A DNA stretch of 64,000 bases from Xaviernesmea rhizosphaerae (GCF_001938945.1 NZ_MKIO01000033.1:1-64000); one strand, 5' to 3'; numbered from the stretch's first letter, positions 48,127 through 57,293 are shown. Notes: a model not told the origin generated them from the letters alone. Translations and numbers: made by a program.

Positions 48127-49542
48127 ATGACGAACGATCTGATCTCGCTGTTCGATGCGGACGAGGCCTCGGTCCAGGCCATTCTGAAACAGACGCTGGC
48201 CCGCGCCGATGATGGCGAGCTTTATCTGGAGCATGGCCAGTCGGAGGTTCTGTCCTTCGACAATGGCCGGCTGAAGGGCGGCAGCTTCAATACCGATCAG
48301 GGTTTTGGCCTGCGCGCTGTGGCCGGTGAGGCCGTCGGCTATGCCCATTCCGGCGAATTGTCGCTGTCCGCGCTGAAGCGGGCGGCCGATGCGGTCGGTG
48401 CCGTCACCCATGGCCATAGCGGCACCTATGCCGCCTCCCCGCAAAAGACCAATGCCCGCCTTTATGGCGAGGACAATCCGATCGGCCAGCCGAGCTTCGA
48501 GGCCAAGGTCGCGCTCCTGGCCGAGATCGACGCCTATTTGCGCGCGCACGATCCGAAGGTGCGCCAGGTGACGGCAACGGTGGCGGCGAGCTGGCAGGTG
48601 GTGGAAATCCTGCGCGCCGATGGCGAGCGCATGCGCGACATCCGCCCGATGACCCGGCTGAATATCTCGGTGGTGACGGGCGATGGCGACCGGCAGGAAT
48701 CCGGCAGCTTCGGCGTCGGCGGCCGGCGCGGCTTTGCCGAGTTTCTCACCGAGGAGAGCTGGAAGGCCGGCGCCGACGAGGCGCTGCGCCAGGCGCTGGT
48801 CAATCTCGATGCGGTGGAGGCCCCTGCCGGCACGATGGACGTCGTGCTCGGCTCCGGCTGGCCAGGCGTGATGCTGCACGAGGCTGTCGGCCATGGCCTG
48901 GAAGGCGACTTCAACCGCAAAAAAACCTCCGCCTTTGCCGGCCTGATGGGCGAGCAGGTGGCGGCAAAAGGCGTCACTGTGGTTGATGACGGCACGATCG
49001 AGGAGCGCCGCGGCTCGCTGACGATCGACGACGAAGGCACCCCGTCCGCCTATAATGTCCTAATCGAGGATGGCAGGCTGGTGGGCTACATGCAGGACCG
49101 GCAGAACGCCCGGCTGATGGGCATGCGTCCCACGGGCAATGGCCGTCGCCAATCTTACGCGCATGTGCCGATGCCGCGCATGACCAACACCTATATGCTC
49201 GGCGGCGACAAGACGCCCGAGGAGATCATCGCCTCGGTCAAGAAGGGGCTCTATGCCGTCTCCTTCGGCGGCGGCCAGGTGGACATCACCTCCGGCAAAT
49301 TCGTCTTCGGCTGCACGGAAGCCTATCTGATCGAAGACGGGAAGATCGGCGCGCCGGTCAAGGGCGCCATGCTGATCGGCAACGGCCCGGATGCGATGAA
49401 GCGCATCACCATGATCGGCAACGACATGAAGCTCGACACCGGCATGGGCAATTGCGGCAAGGGCGGCCAATGGGTTCCGGTCGGCGTCGGCCAGCCGCAT
49501 CTCAGGATGAACGAGACGACCGTCGGCGGCACGAGGGCGTAA
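48127..49542 (+). CDS. tldD: Metalloprotease TldD
   Basis: A 471-residue member of the TldD/PmbA pair, which degrades unfolded peptides and processes modified peptides such as microcin B17. The zinc motif HEAVGHGLEGDFNRK (near residue 251) is present, with the further ligand cysteine probably in FVFGCTEAYLIE. DNGRLKGGSFNTDQGFGLRAV and the C-terminal MGNCGKGGQ are typical. ATG 48127 follows AGGAG; the frame is open 15 codons further. The partner gene tldE/pmbA is not in the window. Confidence 0.95.
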   Translation: MTNDLISLFDADEASVQAILKQTLARADDGELYLEHGQSEVLSFDNGRLKGGSFNTDQGFGLRAVAGEAVGYAHSGELSLSALKRAADAVGAVTHGHSGTYAASPQKTNARLYGEDNPIGQPSFEAKVALLAEIDAYLRAHDPKVRQVTATVAASWQVVEILRADGERMRDIRPMTRLNISVVTGDGDRQESGSFGVGGRRGFAEFLTEESWKAGADEALRQALVNLDAVEAPAGTMDVVLGSGWPGVMLHEAVGHGLEGDFNRKKTSAFAGLMGEQVAAKGVTVVDDGTIEERRGSLTIDDEGTPSAYNVLIEDGRLVGYMQDRQNARLMGMRPTGNGRRQSYAHVPMPRMTNTYMLGGDKTPEEIIASVKKGLYAVSFGGGQVDITSGKFVFGCTEAYLIEDGKIGAPVKGAMLIGNGPDAMKRITMIGNDMKLDTGMGNCGKGGQWVPVGVGQPHLRMNETTVGGTRA

Positions 49543-49547
49543 TCTTG

Positions 49548-50036
49548 GTGGCTCTGACCGTCCGTCCCTATCGTTCAGGCGACGAAGCGGGGATCGTCGC
49601 CGTGATCCTGCCGATCCAGCGCGAGGAATTCGCGATCGACATCACGGCCGAGGACCAGCCTGATCTGACCGATATCGAGGGCTTTTACGGCGCGGGATCC
49701 GGCGGCTTCTGGGTGGCGGAGATGGACGGCCGGATCGTCGGCACGATCGCGCTCAAGGATATCGGCGGGCGGCGGGGCGCCCTGCGCAAGATGTTCGTCG
49801 CCAAGCCGGCACGCGGAAGCGCGATCGGCGCCGGCCAGCAATTGCTCGACACGCTGCTGGCCCACGCGGCCGCCCACGGGGTCACGGAAGTCTTCCTCGG
49901 AACGACCGAGAAATTCCTGGCCGCCCACCGCTTCTATGAAAAGAACGATTTTGCTGCTGTCGATCCCATGGCTTTGCCTGAAGGTTTTCCGCGCATGGCC
50001 GTGGACACACGCTTCTATCGGCGGTCGCTTGTCTGA
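49548..50036 (+). CDS. GNAT family N-acetyltransferase
   Basis: A 162-residue acetyltransferase. Conserved segments are FWVAEMDGRIVGTIALKDIGGRRGALRKMFVAKPARGSAIG (beta4 and the acetyl-CoA loop) and FLGTTEKFLAAHRFYEKNDFAAVD (beta5 and C-terminal helix). The pyrophosphate loop here is ARGSAIGAGQQLL, slightly unusual compared with Q/RxxGxG/A. The start is GTG 49548 or TTG 49545, a few bases after the tldD stop with GAGGG upstream, so it is probably co-transcribed with tldD. Substrate unknown. Confidence 0.83.
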   Translation: MALTVRPYRSGDEAGIVAVILPIQREEFAIDITAEDQPDLTDIEGFYGAGSGGFWVAEMDGRIVGTIALKDIGGRRGALRKMFVAKPARGSAIGAGQQLLDTLLAHAAAHGVTEVFLGTTEKFLAAHRFYEKNDFAAVDPMALPEGFPRMAVDTRFYRRSLV

Positions 50037-50124
50037 GCGGAAGAACGCCTGACCACGCACATCATGCTTCTGTCGCAAAGCCCGTGTTAACAGCGCCCTT
50101 TGCTCAAGCCAGGAGACCGGACCG

Positions 50125-50910
50125 ATGAAGCGTGAAGACGTTGCCGCTTTCTGGGAGGCCAATGCCGAGGCATGGACCCAGCTTTCGCGCGAAGGCTACG
50201 ATATCTATCGTGACGCGCTGAACACCCCCGCCTTCCTCGCCATGCTGCCGCCGATTGCGGGCCTCGACGGGCTGGATGTCGGCTGCGGCGAGGGCACGAA
50301 CACGCGCCAGCTCGCAGCGCTCGGCGCGCGCATGCAGGCGGTGGATCTTGCGCCCACCTTCATCTGCCATGCGCAGGAGACGGAGGCCGGCGCGCCGCTC
50401 GGCATTACCTACCAGACGGCCGATGCCCATGCGTTGCCCTTCGAGAAGGAGCGCTTCGATTTCGTCACCGCCTTTATGTCGCTAATGGATATGCCGGAGC
50501 AGGACCGCGTGCTGAGCGAAATCGCCCGCGTGCTGAAGCCCGGCGGCTTCCTGCAGTTTTCCATCCTCCATCCCTGCTTCGTGCCGCCCTATCGCAAGAC
50601 GCTGCGCGATGCCGAGGGCAACGTGACGGGCGCGACGATCGCCGGCTATTTCGATGCGAGCGAGGGGCAGGTCGACCGCTGGATCTTTTCGGCCGCGCCG
50701 CCGGAGCGCCAGGCCGCCTTCGCGCCCTTCGCCATTCCGCGCTTCCACCGGACGCTGTCCTGGTGGGTGGATGCCATTGTCGGCGCCGGCCTGACGATCA
50801 CCCGTTTCGGCGAGCCGAGCGCCTCGAAAGAGCTGGCCGAGGCGGTGCCGACAGTCGCCGACACGCGCGTAGTCGGCATCTTTCTGCATGTGCAGGCGCG
50901 CAAGCCGTAA
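50125..50910 (+). CDS. Class I SAM-dependent methyltransferase
   Basis: A 261-residue enzyme with a Rossmann fold. Motif I is GLDVGCGEGTNTRQLAALGA (about 50-69), followed by an acidic turn AVDLAP, DAHALPFEKERFDFVTAFMSLMD (motif II region) and VLKPGGFLQFSILHPCF (motif III). This is the Methyltransf_11/25 type that includes small-molecule and quinone methylases; no specific substrate is indicated. ATG at 50125 has AGGAGA in front. It follows the GNAT gene by 88 bases on the same strand. Confidence 0.88.
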   Translation: MKREDVAAFWEANAEAWTQLSREGYDIYRDALNTPAFLAMLPPIAGLDGLDVGCGEGTNTRQLAALGARMQAVDLAPTFICHAQETEAGAPLGITYQTADAHALPFEKERFDFVTAFMSLMDMPEQDRVLSEIARVLKPGGFLQFSILHPCFVPPYRKTLRDAEGNVTGATIAGYFDASEGQVDRWIFSAAPPERQAAFAPFAIPRFHRTLSWWVDAIVGAGLTITRFGEPSASKELAEAVPTVADTRVVGIFLHVQARKP

Positions 50911-51011
50911 AACAGACTCGGCAGGATCCGAAAGCCGGAGACCACTTTCCCGGCCGCGACCTCGACAGACGGCCGCAACCGCCTGTCGGGGGCGCGATCC
51001 CGCGAATTCCG

Positions 51012-51788
51012 TCAGAAGAGGAAGTTCGACTCGCTGAGATCGGAAATCTTGACATTGGTCAGCGTCAGCGTATCGCCCGCCCCGTCATAGATGACCACAT
51101 TGGCGCCCGATTGCTTCATGTGGCTCGAGCGCAGCGTGGCGAAGTCGTTGACATCGATGTCGAATCTCAGATCGACCAGATCGGCGCTGCTGCCCTTGGC
51201 CTTGAAATCGGTCACCTTGTCCTTGCCGAGGGAGAAAGCGAAGGTATCGCTGCCGGCGCCGCCGGTCAAAATGTCGTTGCCCGTGCCGCCCCAGAGCCAG
51301 TCCGCCCCGGCGCCGCCGATCAGCGTGTCCTTGCCGGCCTCGCCCCAGAGAGTGTCATTGCCGGCGCCGCCGTCGATGCGGTCATTGCCGTCAGCGCCCC
51401 ACAGCCTGTCGTCGGCCGCCGAGCCCTTGATCGTGTCATTGCCGGACAGGAGCGTATCGAGAAACTGCTGGGTGCTGCCGCTGTCGATTGCCTTGGCGAG
51501 GTCGACGCCCTTTACCGACAGACCCTTGGCCTCGACAATCTTCTGGCCGCCTTCCACCATCGTCAGCCCGGTGATCGTGCCGCTCTTGATGCCGACCACT
51601 TCCCCCTTCGACTTGATGTAGACCAGCTTCGTGCCGGTAAAGCGCATGCTGTCGCCACTCGCATCCGAAAATGTGATGGCCGAAGGCAGGAACTGCTCCT
51701 TGTCGTAGTTCAGGATGGTCGAGAGGTCCTCCTGAGCCAGCTGGTAAAAATCGATTCCATATTTGCTCGAAAAGGTCACCGTTCCCAT
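51012..51788 (-). CDS. RTX-type calcium-binding protein, likely type I secreted
   Basis: A 258-residue protein. An N-terminal domain (1-110) of unknown type is followed by a block of glycine-aspartate nonapeptides (about 116-185), with units such as GNDTIKG, GNDRIDGGAGNDTLWG and GNDILTGGAGSDTF that bind calcium as a beta-roll. The C-terminal 60 residues end in SESNFLF, a hydrophobic tail of the kind recognised by type I exporters. No N-terminal signal peptide. ATG 51788 is chosen because AAGGAG stands six bases before it; the ATG at 51794 abuts that site. No exporter genes are adjacent. Confidence 0.87.
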   Translation of the reverse strand: MGTVTFSSKYGIDFYQLAQEDLSTILNYDKEQFLPSAITFSDASGDSMRFTGTKLVYIKSKGEVVGIKSGTITGLTMVEGGQKIVEAKGLSVKGVDLAKAIDSGSTQQFLDTLLSGNDTIKGSAADDRLWGADGNDRIDGGAGNDTLWGEAGKDTLIGGAGADWLWGGTGNDILTGGAGSDTFAFSLGKDKVTDFKAKGSSADLVDLRFDIDVNDFATLRSSHMKQSGANVVIYDGAGDTLTLTNVKISDLSESNFLF

Positions 51789-51970
51789 ACCCATCTCCTT
51801 ATTCGCGTTTGCAGTGAATTTTCCTTAATTCATGCAACCTTATACAGCAGGAAATGACCAAGGTCTTAATGGGCGGCGGCGGATCTCGGGACAATTTTCG
51901 ACAAGCTTCCGTAAAATCCCAAAAGAGCAGTCTTATCAGCGCACAAGCCGAAGGGCTGTGGCCGCCTGCG

Positions 51971-51995
51971 GGAACAAAGTCCCTGCTCTGCCGTT
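51971..51995 (+). promoter_or_regulatory. EcfG/RpoE2-type general stress promoter of the 25-aa peptide gene
   Basis: GGAAC at 51971-51975, exactly 16 bases, CGTT at 51992-51995. A perfect match to the general-stress consensus, 75 bases before the ATG at 52071. Confidence 0.82.
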
Positions 51996-52070
51996 TACGG
52001 CGGGTCCGCAACGAACGGACCTGAAACGGCCCGGAACCCGTCTGCGGCCGAACGACCAAGGAGAGACATC

Positions 52071-52148
52071 ATGGGACGCTCAATTCTTCTCTGGCTTCTG
52101 GGAGTTCCGATCCCGGTGATCATCCTTCTCGCTCTGTTCCTGCGATAA
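52071..52148 (+). CDS. 25-aa hydrophobic membrane peptide, stress-regulated
   Basis: The peptide begins MGRSILLWLLGVPIPVII and ends ALFLR, one membrane helix with a central PxP kink and basic residues at both ends. The ATG has a perfect AAGGAG site at ideal spacing and its own EcfG-type promoter, both strong signs of a real gene. I recall near-identical uncharacterised peptides in many proteobacteria, but I cannot confirm that here. The membrane-protein gene 112 bases downstream may share the transcript. Confidence 0.78.
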   Translation: MGRSILLWLLGVPIPVIILLALFLR

Positions 52149-52180
52149 GGCGCGCCGCGACAATTCAGAGTCGCCTGCCG

Positions 52181-52250
52181 CTTAAGTCTTTGTTTTTTCG
52201 CATGTCATCCTCGCAAAACCGGTCACTATCCTTGCGCGACATGCTCTCGG
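52181..52250. repeat. RIME-like repeat, variant subfamily (GCATGTC ends)
   Basis: CTTAAGTCTTTGTTTTTTCG, then CATGTCATCCTCGCAAAACCGG and TTGCGCGACATGCTCT. It has the same plan as the main family, but the outer stem is GCATGTCG / CGACATGC and the inner one TCGCAAAACCGG / TTGCG. Related copies are at 58308 and 62540. Confidence 0.78.
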
Positions 52251-52260
52251 GAGCCAGCCC

Positions 52261-53175
52261 ATGGTATCACATTCCTCGACCAATCTGATTGCATCGACCG
52301 CCGAATCGCCGACCTCCGCCGTCAGCTGGGGCGCGATTTTCGCCGGTGCCGTTGGCGCCACGGCGGTCACGCTCGTTCTGACGCTCGCCGGTTCGGCGCT
52401 CGGCCTGACGCTCGTCTCGCCTTTCCCCAATGAGTCCGTCTCCGCCTCCACCTTTGCGATTTCCACGGCCATCGGCCTGATCGTCATGCAGGTGCTGGCC
52501 TCGGCCTTCGGCGGCTATCTCGCCGGCCGCCTGCGCACCAAGTGGAGCGGGCTTCACAATGACGAAGTCTATTTCCGCGACACCGCTCATGGCATCCTGT
52601 CCTGGGCCATCGCCACGCTGGTCGCCGCCGGCATTCTCGGCTCGGTGATTTCGTCCACGGTCGGCACCGGCGTTCAGGCCGTGTCTTCCTTTGCCGGCTC
52701 CGCCACCTCGACGGCGGCAACGGCTGCCACGGCAACCGCTGCCGCGTCCGGCCGTACGGATGAGGCCGCGAACTATCTGGTCGATCGCCTGCTGCGCCCT
52801 GCAAACCCGGCAACGCCCGGCCAGCCCGGCCAGAATGCCGATGAAGATGCGGCCGCTCAGGTTTCGCGCATCCTGTGGAACGGCGCCACCACCGGCTCGA
52901 TCCCGGAAGGTGACCGCACCTATCTGGCTCAGCTGATCGCCTCGCGCACCGGCCTGTCGGAAGCAGACGCCAATCGCCGCATCGACGAGACGCTGAAGAG
53001 CGCTGAAGACGCCAAGAACAAGGCCCAGCAGGCCGCCGAGACCGCCCGCAAGGCCAGCGCCTCGGCCGCTCTCTTCGGCACGCTGTCGTTGCTGATCGGC
53101 GCCATTGCCGCCGGTGTCGCCGCCGTCATGGGTGGTCGTCAGCGCGACGACGAGACCATGTATATCCGCATGTAA
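52261..53175 (+). CDS. Conserved integral membrane protein of unknown function
   Basis: A 304-residue protein. Helices are at about 21-50 (Gly/Ala-rich SWGAIFAGAVGATAVTLVL), 66-88, 110-135 and 270-292. Between the third and fourth lies a soluble part with an Ala-rich region and a helical segment, EADANRRIDETLKSAEDAKNKAQQAAETARKAS, that looks like a coiled coil. Similar rhizobial proteins are sometimes called PhnA-like, a name without functional support. ATG 52261 follows GGGAGCC. It may be co-transcribed with the 25-aa stress peptide gene. A strong terminator follows. Confidence 0.75.
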   Translation: MVSHSSTNLIASTAESPTSAVSWGAIFAGAVGATAVTLVLTLAGSALGLTLVSPFPNESVSASTFAISTAIGLIVMQVLASAFGGYLAGRLRTKWSGLHNDEVYFRDTAHGILSWAIATLVAAGILGSVISSTVGTGVQAVSSFAGSATSTAATAATATAAASGRTDEAANYLVDRLLRPANPATPGQPGQNADEDAAAQVSRILWNGATTGSIPEGDRTYLAQLIASRTGLSEADANRRIDETLKSAEDAKNKAQQAAETARKASASAALFGTLSLLIGAIAAGVAAVMGGRQRDDETMYIRM

Positions 53176-53205
53176 CCTCTGCGGAGCCAGCACAGACGCG
53201 AAAAG

Positions 53206-53229
53206 GCGGGTCGCAAGGCCCGCTTTTTT
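53206..53229 (+). terminator. Terminator after the membrane protein gene
   Basis: Stem GCGGGTC / GGCCCGC with a GCAA tetraloop and six T residues. Confidence 0.85.
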
Positions 53230-53277
53230 GTGTCTGCTTTAAATGTGTTTAAGATCCGCTGGTTAGAATTCCGGCGG

Positions 53278-54363
53278 ATGTTTGTACGTGAAGGACATGC
53301 TTTGACGGTTGCACGGCGGCTTGCGTGGCAGATGACCATCCGCGGCGGGCTGGCGCTGTCCTTCGGCCTGGCGGCCTGCGGCCTGATGCAGCAGGCGCGT
53401 GGCATGGGGACGATCCTGACCCTTCACCGTGTGCGCCCGGCACAGGCCGATCGCTTTGCGCCCAATGCCCATCTGGAAGTTACGCCTGATTTTCTCGATG
53501 CCGCCCTTCAGCGCCTGAAGGCATCGGGCGTGTCGCTGGTCGATCTGGACGAGATCGCGGCACGCCGGAGAGAGGCGGATCGATCCCCTGCCGATCGCCC
53601 GCCATTCGTCGCCGTGACACTGGATGATGGCTACCGCGACAATCTCGACCATGCCGCGCCGGTCTTTGCCCGCCACAACGTGCCCTTCACCGTCTTCGTG
53701 GTCGAAGGATTTGCCCGCCGCCGGCAAAGCCCCTGGTGGGAGACGCTCGCCGCACTCCTCGGAAGCAGAACCTCCCTGCCCGACCCCTTTACCAAGCAGG
53801 CGGGCGCGATCTTGGACCTTTCCACACCCGCCGGCAAGCAGCGCGCCTTCGACCGGCTCGCCGCCCACATTCGCGGCAGCACCGATGAGGCGGCCGCCAT
53901 TCTTACGCTGAACCGGGCTGCGGAGAGAGAAGGCCTTTACCCTGCTGCGCTGACGGAAAGGCTGATGCTGGACGAACGGGGACTGATCGCGCTGGCGCGC
54001 AGCCCGGGCGCAAATCTGGGCGCCCATACCGTCACCCACAGGGCGCTGGCGCCGCTGGACGACGCGGCAGCAGAGGCCGAAATCGCCGCATCAGCCCGCT
54101 TCATCGCCGATCTGACCGGCCAGCCTGCGCGCCACTTCGCCTTTCCCTACGGCGATGCCCCGGCCGTCAGCCTGCGCGATCAGGCTCTGGTGCTGAAACA
54201 TGGCATGCATGGCTACACCACCCGGCCCGGGACGATCACGATGGCGAGCCTCCCCGGCGGCCTGCCGCGCGTCTCCGTCAATGGCCACTATCAGCGCCCC
54301 TGGCAACTCGCAGCACTGGTCACGGGCATCCCCTTCCGCCTGAGGGGACGCGCTTCGGACTGA
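53278..54363 (+). CDS. Polysaccharide deacetylase family protein
   Basis: A 361-residue protein with a NodB-type domain. The metal-binding motif VAVTLDDGYRDNLDHAAPVF (about 105-124), GAHTVTHRALAPL (HxxxH) and FAFPYGD mark the catalytic core. An insert between motifs (about 150-220) is longer than in the minimal NodB fold. The N-terminus has a hydrophobic stretch near GGLALSFGLAACGL that could anchor it. The true sugar substrate (exopolysaccharide, peptidoglycan or other) is unknown. The start is uncertain: a GTG at 53230 lies in the terminator tail, so the ATG at 53278 is preferred. Confidence 0.83.
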   Translation: MFVREGHALTVARRLAWQMTIRGGLALSFGLAACGLMQQARGMGTILTLHRVRPAQADRFAPNAHLEVTPDFLDAALQRLKASGVSLVDLDEIAARRREADRSPADRPPFVAVTLDDGYRDNLDHAAPVFARHNVPFTVFVVEGFARRRQSPWWETLAALLGSRTSLPDPFTKQAGAILDLSTPAGKQRAFDRLAAHIRGSTDEAAAILTLNRAAEREGLYPAALTERLMLDERGLIALARSPGANLGAHTVTHRALAPLDDAAAEAEIAASARFIADLTGQPARHFAFPYGDAPAVSLRDQALVLKHGMHGYTTRPGTITMASLPGGLPRVSVNGHYQRPWQLAALVTGIPFRLRGRASD

Positions 54364-54376
54364 AGACCCTTGATCC

Positions 54377-54450
54377 GTCCGCTGCTCCAGGTTTTTGCTT
54401 TTGCATCGGATGCTTGTGGAAAAGCGGTTCCGACTTCTTGATCCGATGAC
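54377..54450. repeat. Degenerate RIME-like repeat
   Basis: CCGTCCGCTGCTCCAGGTTT, then GCTTTTGCATCGGATGC, GTGGAAAAGCGGTTCCGACT and TGATCCGATGAC. Recognisable by spacer and stem, diverged elsewhere. Confidence 0.6.
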
Positions 54451-54498
54451 TTGATTTCCGTCTCGGATCGGGCCGCCGGCCGATCCGGCCTCCTCTTC

Positions 54499-55119
54499 TC
54501 AGGGATACATGCGCACCTTGCTCCAGCTTCCCTCCGGCTCCGGCCTGCGGAACTCGATGCGGTCATGCAGCCGGAATGCGCCGTCCTTCCAGAATTCGAT
54601 CGACACCGGTCGGATGCGGAAGCCCGACCAGTAGGAAGGCCGCGGGATCTCGCCGATCGCATGGCGCGCGGTGAATTCGGCCACGGCCTTTTCCAAGGCG
54701 AACCGGCTTTCCAGCGGGCGCGACTGTTTCGACGCCCAGGCGCCGATGCGGCTGCCGCGCGGGCGGGAGCGGAAATAGGCATCCGCCTCTTCCTCGCTCA
54801 CCACCTCGACCGGCCCGCGCAGGCGCACCTGCCGGCGCAGCGATTTCCAGTGGAAGCACATGGCAGCTTTCCGGGTGGCCAGAATTTCGCAGCCTTTCTG
54901 ACTTTCGAAATTCGTGTAGAAGACGAAGCCGCGCGAATCGAACTCCTTCAGGAGAACCATGCGCACATTCGGCAGGCCATCCTCATCCACCGTTGCGAGC
55001 GCCACGGCGCTCGGATCGTTCAGTTCACTCGACGTCGCTTCCTTCAGCCAGAGATCGAAGAGGGAAAGCGGCTCGTCCATGTCGGTGAAGTCACCGGTTG
55101 TTAACCCAATCTCCGTCAT
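54499..55119 (-). CDS. pdxH: Pyridoxamine 5'-phosphate oxidase
   Basis: A 206-residue FMN enzyme that makes pyridoxal 5'-phosphate. It shows [41 protein letters not shown] (FMN binding), [34 protein letters not shown] and the C-terminal signature [33 protein letters not shown] at 55119 has AAAGGAAAT upstream. The cofactor it makes serves ThrC and the aminotransferase elsewhere in the window. It is divergent from the lipoprotein gene at 55284. Confidence 0.96.
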   Translation of the reverse strand: MTEIGLTTGDFTDMDEPLSLFDLWLKEATSSELNDPSAVALATVDEDGLPNVRMVLLKEFDSRGFVFYTNFESQKGCEILATRKAAMCFHWKSLRRQVRLRGPVEVVSEEEADAYFRSRPRGSRIGAWASKQSRPLESRFALEKAVAEFTARHAIGEIPRPSYWSGFRIRPVSIEFWKDGAFRLHDRIEFRRPEPEGSWSKVRMYP

Positions 55120-55283
55120 ATTTCCTTTCCGTGCCGCTGTGGCAGGACCGACACAGCCGATCGACCCGAATCCACCGCGGCGCTTTGCTGATGCGGCCGG
55201 CTTTTCCCGCGGCCGACACATTGACGCCGTGCCAAGCTGACAGGAATGCCGTGCAAGACATAGCAAAAGGGATCGGTGGGACA

Positions 55284-55694
55284 ATGGCTTTCTCGTGCCT
55301 GCGGCTGATTGCCCTGTCGGCAATGGGCATGATGCTGAGCGGCTGCTTCGGAACCGGCGCTGACCTGGCCAACAGCATCGACACCAGCCTGTCGACCGGC
55401 GCCATTCCCAAAACGGTCGCCAGCAATGACATGGCCGACGCCGTGACCGTGAAAGACGCGGTGTCGCAGGCCGACCCCGCCTCCGTGTCTGGCGCGCCCA
55501 TCCCCTGGGCCAACAGCGCCTCCGGCAGCGCCGGCGTCATCGAGCGCGTGGAAGAGCGGCGTGACGGCGCGCGCGTCTGTCGCAGCTTCACCACCACCCG
55601 CCATTCCTACCAGGGGATCGCCAAGTTCGACGGCGACACCTGCCTCGACGGCAATGGCGTCTGGGTGGTCAACAGCTTCTCCGCCCGCAGCTAA
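55284..55694 (+). CDS. Small outer-membrane-type lipoprotein (RT0821/Lpp0805 surface-protein family)
   Basis: A 136-residue secreted lipoprotein with lipobox MMLSGC at about residue 20. The C-terminal half ([49 protein letters not shown]) has two cysteines and a small beta domain typical of the RT0821/Lpp0805 surface-antigen family. Function unknown; probably envelope structure. ATG 55284 is preferred, since it starts the signal peptide; the frame is open earlier. Confidence 0.78.
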   Translation: MAFSCLRLIALSAMGMMLSGCFGTGADLANSIDTSLSTGAIPKTVASNDMADAVTVKDAVSQADPASVSGAPIPWANSASGSAGVIERVEERRDGARVCRSFTTTRHSYQGIAKFDGDTCLDGNGVWVVNSFSARS

Positions 55695-55977
55695 ACCACC
55701 CTGCCCCCCCGTCTTGCGGAGGCGGCTGCCCCGTCGCGCCCGGCCGCCATTTCGGGACGCAAAGGCCTGCGCGGTTAACCACGATCACAAAGAAACGGGG
55801 TCAAGGCGCGCCAATGCAGGCGATCGGCGCCTGAAAGCAACACCACCTTAAGCTTCTGCTTTTCATTCTCGGTTCAAACGCATTTCGCGGGGATGCGAGG
55901 GGATAAGGAGATGACGCAGCGTCGTTTTCGCCGCCCCCGGCAGCCTTTGCGGGCAGGAAGCGGAGCGAACGAGAGAC

Positions 55978-57144
55978 ATGCGCGATCCCTATGCCACTCT
56001 GGGTGTGCGCCGCAATGCCGGCGCGGAAGAGATCAAGGCCGCCTTCCGCAATCTCGCGAAGACTGTCCATCCCGACGTCAATCCTGACGATCCCACGGCC
56101 GCCGCACGCTTTGCCGAGATCGGCCGCGCCTATGAGGTGCTGCGCGACCCCACCCTGCGCAACCGCTATGACGAGGCCCGGCGCGCCGCGGATCTGCGGC
56201 GCATGGAAGAGATGAAGCGCCGCATGGGCTTCAAGGAGCAGACAGTGGATGCGGAAACCGCCGAGGAGGCGGTGAGCCGCATCTTCGCCTCCGAAAGCCG
56301 GGTGCGCGCCCGTGCGGCCGGCGGCGGCGCGGCCCAGCCGCGCCACCACGCGCCTGCGCCCGAACCGGAGCGCGCGACCGCATCGCCGCAATATCAGCAG
56401 GGACCTGCTACCGCCCAGGAGGCCGGGCCACAGCCCGCCTCGGTGCATGCCTTCAACCAGCAACAGCAGCAACAGTCCGGCAGCCAGGCCTCGCGCCGTT
56501 CCGAGCCAGAGGTGAAAACCGATGCGGAATTCCCGGCCGGCGAGGCAGATGCCGGCGATGGCGAACGCGGCACGATCGGCGGGCTGATGCGGCGCCTGCG
56601 CGAAGGGCTGCAGAAGCCCAAGCCCGCAGGGCAGCCGAAAGCCCCCGACCTCTTCGCCACCGTCGAGGTGACGATCGCGGAAATCATGCGGCGCGAAAAG
56701 GTCGACGTGCCCCTGCCCGAGGATCGTGTGGCCCGCGTCACGCTGGTGCCGGGCACCACCGATGGCAGCGTGCTCCAGCTCAAGGAGCAAGGCTATCGCT
56801 TGCCGGGCCATCTGCCGGGCGATCTCGTCGTCTACATTCGCGCCATGGATGATCCCCGCTTTGAGATCGACGGCTACGATCTGCGCACCGAAGTGCCGAT
56901 CGCTCTCGGCGATGCCGTTCTGGGGTGCAAGCTCACCGTTCCCACGCTCTCCGGCGACAAGGTTCTGACCGTCCAGCCATGGACGGGACCGGACAAGCCT
57001 TTCCGCCTGGCAGGCCAAGGGCTCGATGACGGTCATGGCCGGCGCGGCGATCTTGTCGTCACGCTTCGGCTGTCGCTGGGCGACAAGCCGGACGAAAGGC
57101 TCATCGATCTCATGCGCAGCCAGAAGAACGGTCTGGTTTTGTAA
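55978..57144 (+). CDS. DnaJ/CbpA-type co-chaperone without zinc finger
   Basis: A 388-residue J-domain protein. The J domain is at 1-68 with the HPD tripeptide at 31-33 (LAKTVHPDVNPDD). A long low-complexity region with a poly-Gln tract (QQQQQQ near 161-166) follows, then DnaJ C-terminal substrate-binding domains (about 225-380: FATVEVTIAEIMRREKVDVPLPE, VPIALGDAVLGCKLTVPTLSG, LVVTLRLSLGDKP). The CxxCxGxG zinc region is absent, as in CbpA. It should stimulate DnaK ATPase. An ATG at 55911 upstream is out of frame and abuts its AAGGAG, so it is not used. Confidence 0.9.
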   Translation: MRDPYATLGVRRNAGAEEIKAAFRNLAKTVHPDVNPDDPTAAARFAEIGRAYEVLRDPTLRNRYDEARRAADLRRMEEMKRRMGFKEQTVDAETAEEAVSRIFASESRVRARAAGGGAAQPRHHAPAPEPERATASPQYQQGPATAQEAGPQPASVHAFNQQQQQQSGSQASRRSEPEVKTDAEFPAGEADAGDGERGTIGGLMRRLREGLQKPKPAGQPKAPDLFATVEVTIAEIMRREKVDVPLPEDRVARVTLVPGTTDGSVLQLKEQGYRLPGHLPGDLVVYIRAMDDPRFEIDGYDLRTEVPIALGDAVLGCKLTVPTLSGDKVLTVQPWTGPDKPFRLAGQGLDDGHGRRGDLVVTLRLSLGDKPDERLIDLMRSQKNGLVL

Positions 57145-57258
57145 CAGCTCCATGACGCTTCGCCGGGACTGACCCATTATTACGGGGACTAACAGTTCCT
57201 GATCCGGGCCGCGCTTGAACCGCCGCAGGGCCTATGCCATAGCCAAATCTGAGGAAAC

Positions 57259-57293
57259 GGGCCCGCCCGCCAAGCCAGGCGGCAGGCCCTTTT
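57259..57293 (+). terminator. Terminator after the J-domain gene
   Basis: A GGGCC.GCC.GCC stem pairing with GGC.GGC.GGCCC around a short loop, followed by TTTT. Confidence 0.6.

Noticed and set aside
55911..56087. A small gene starting at ATG 55911 after AAGGAG
   Set aside because: The AAGGAG touches the ATG with no spacing, and the frame soon overlaps the J-domain gene out of phase.
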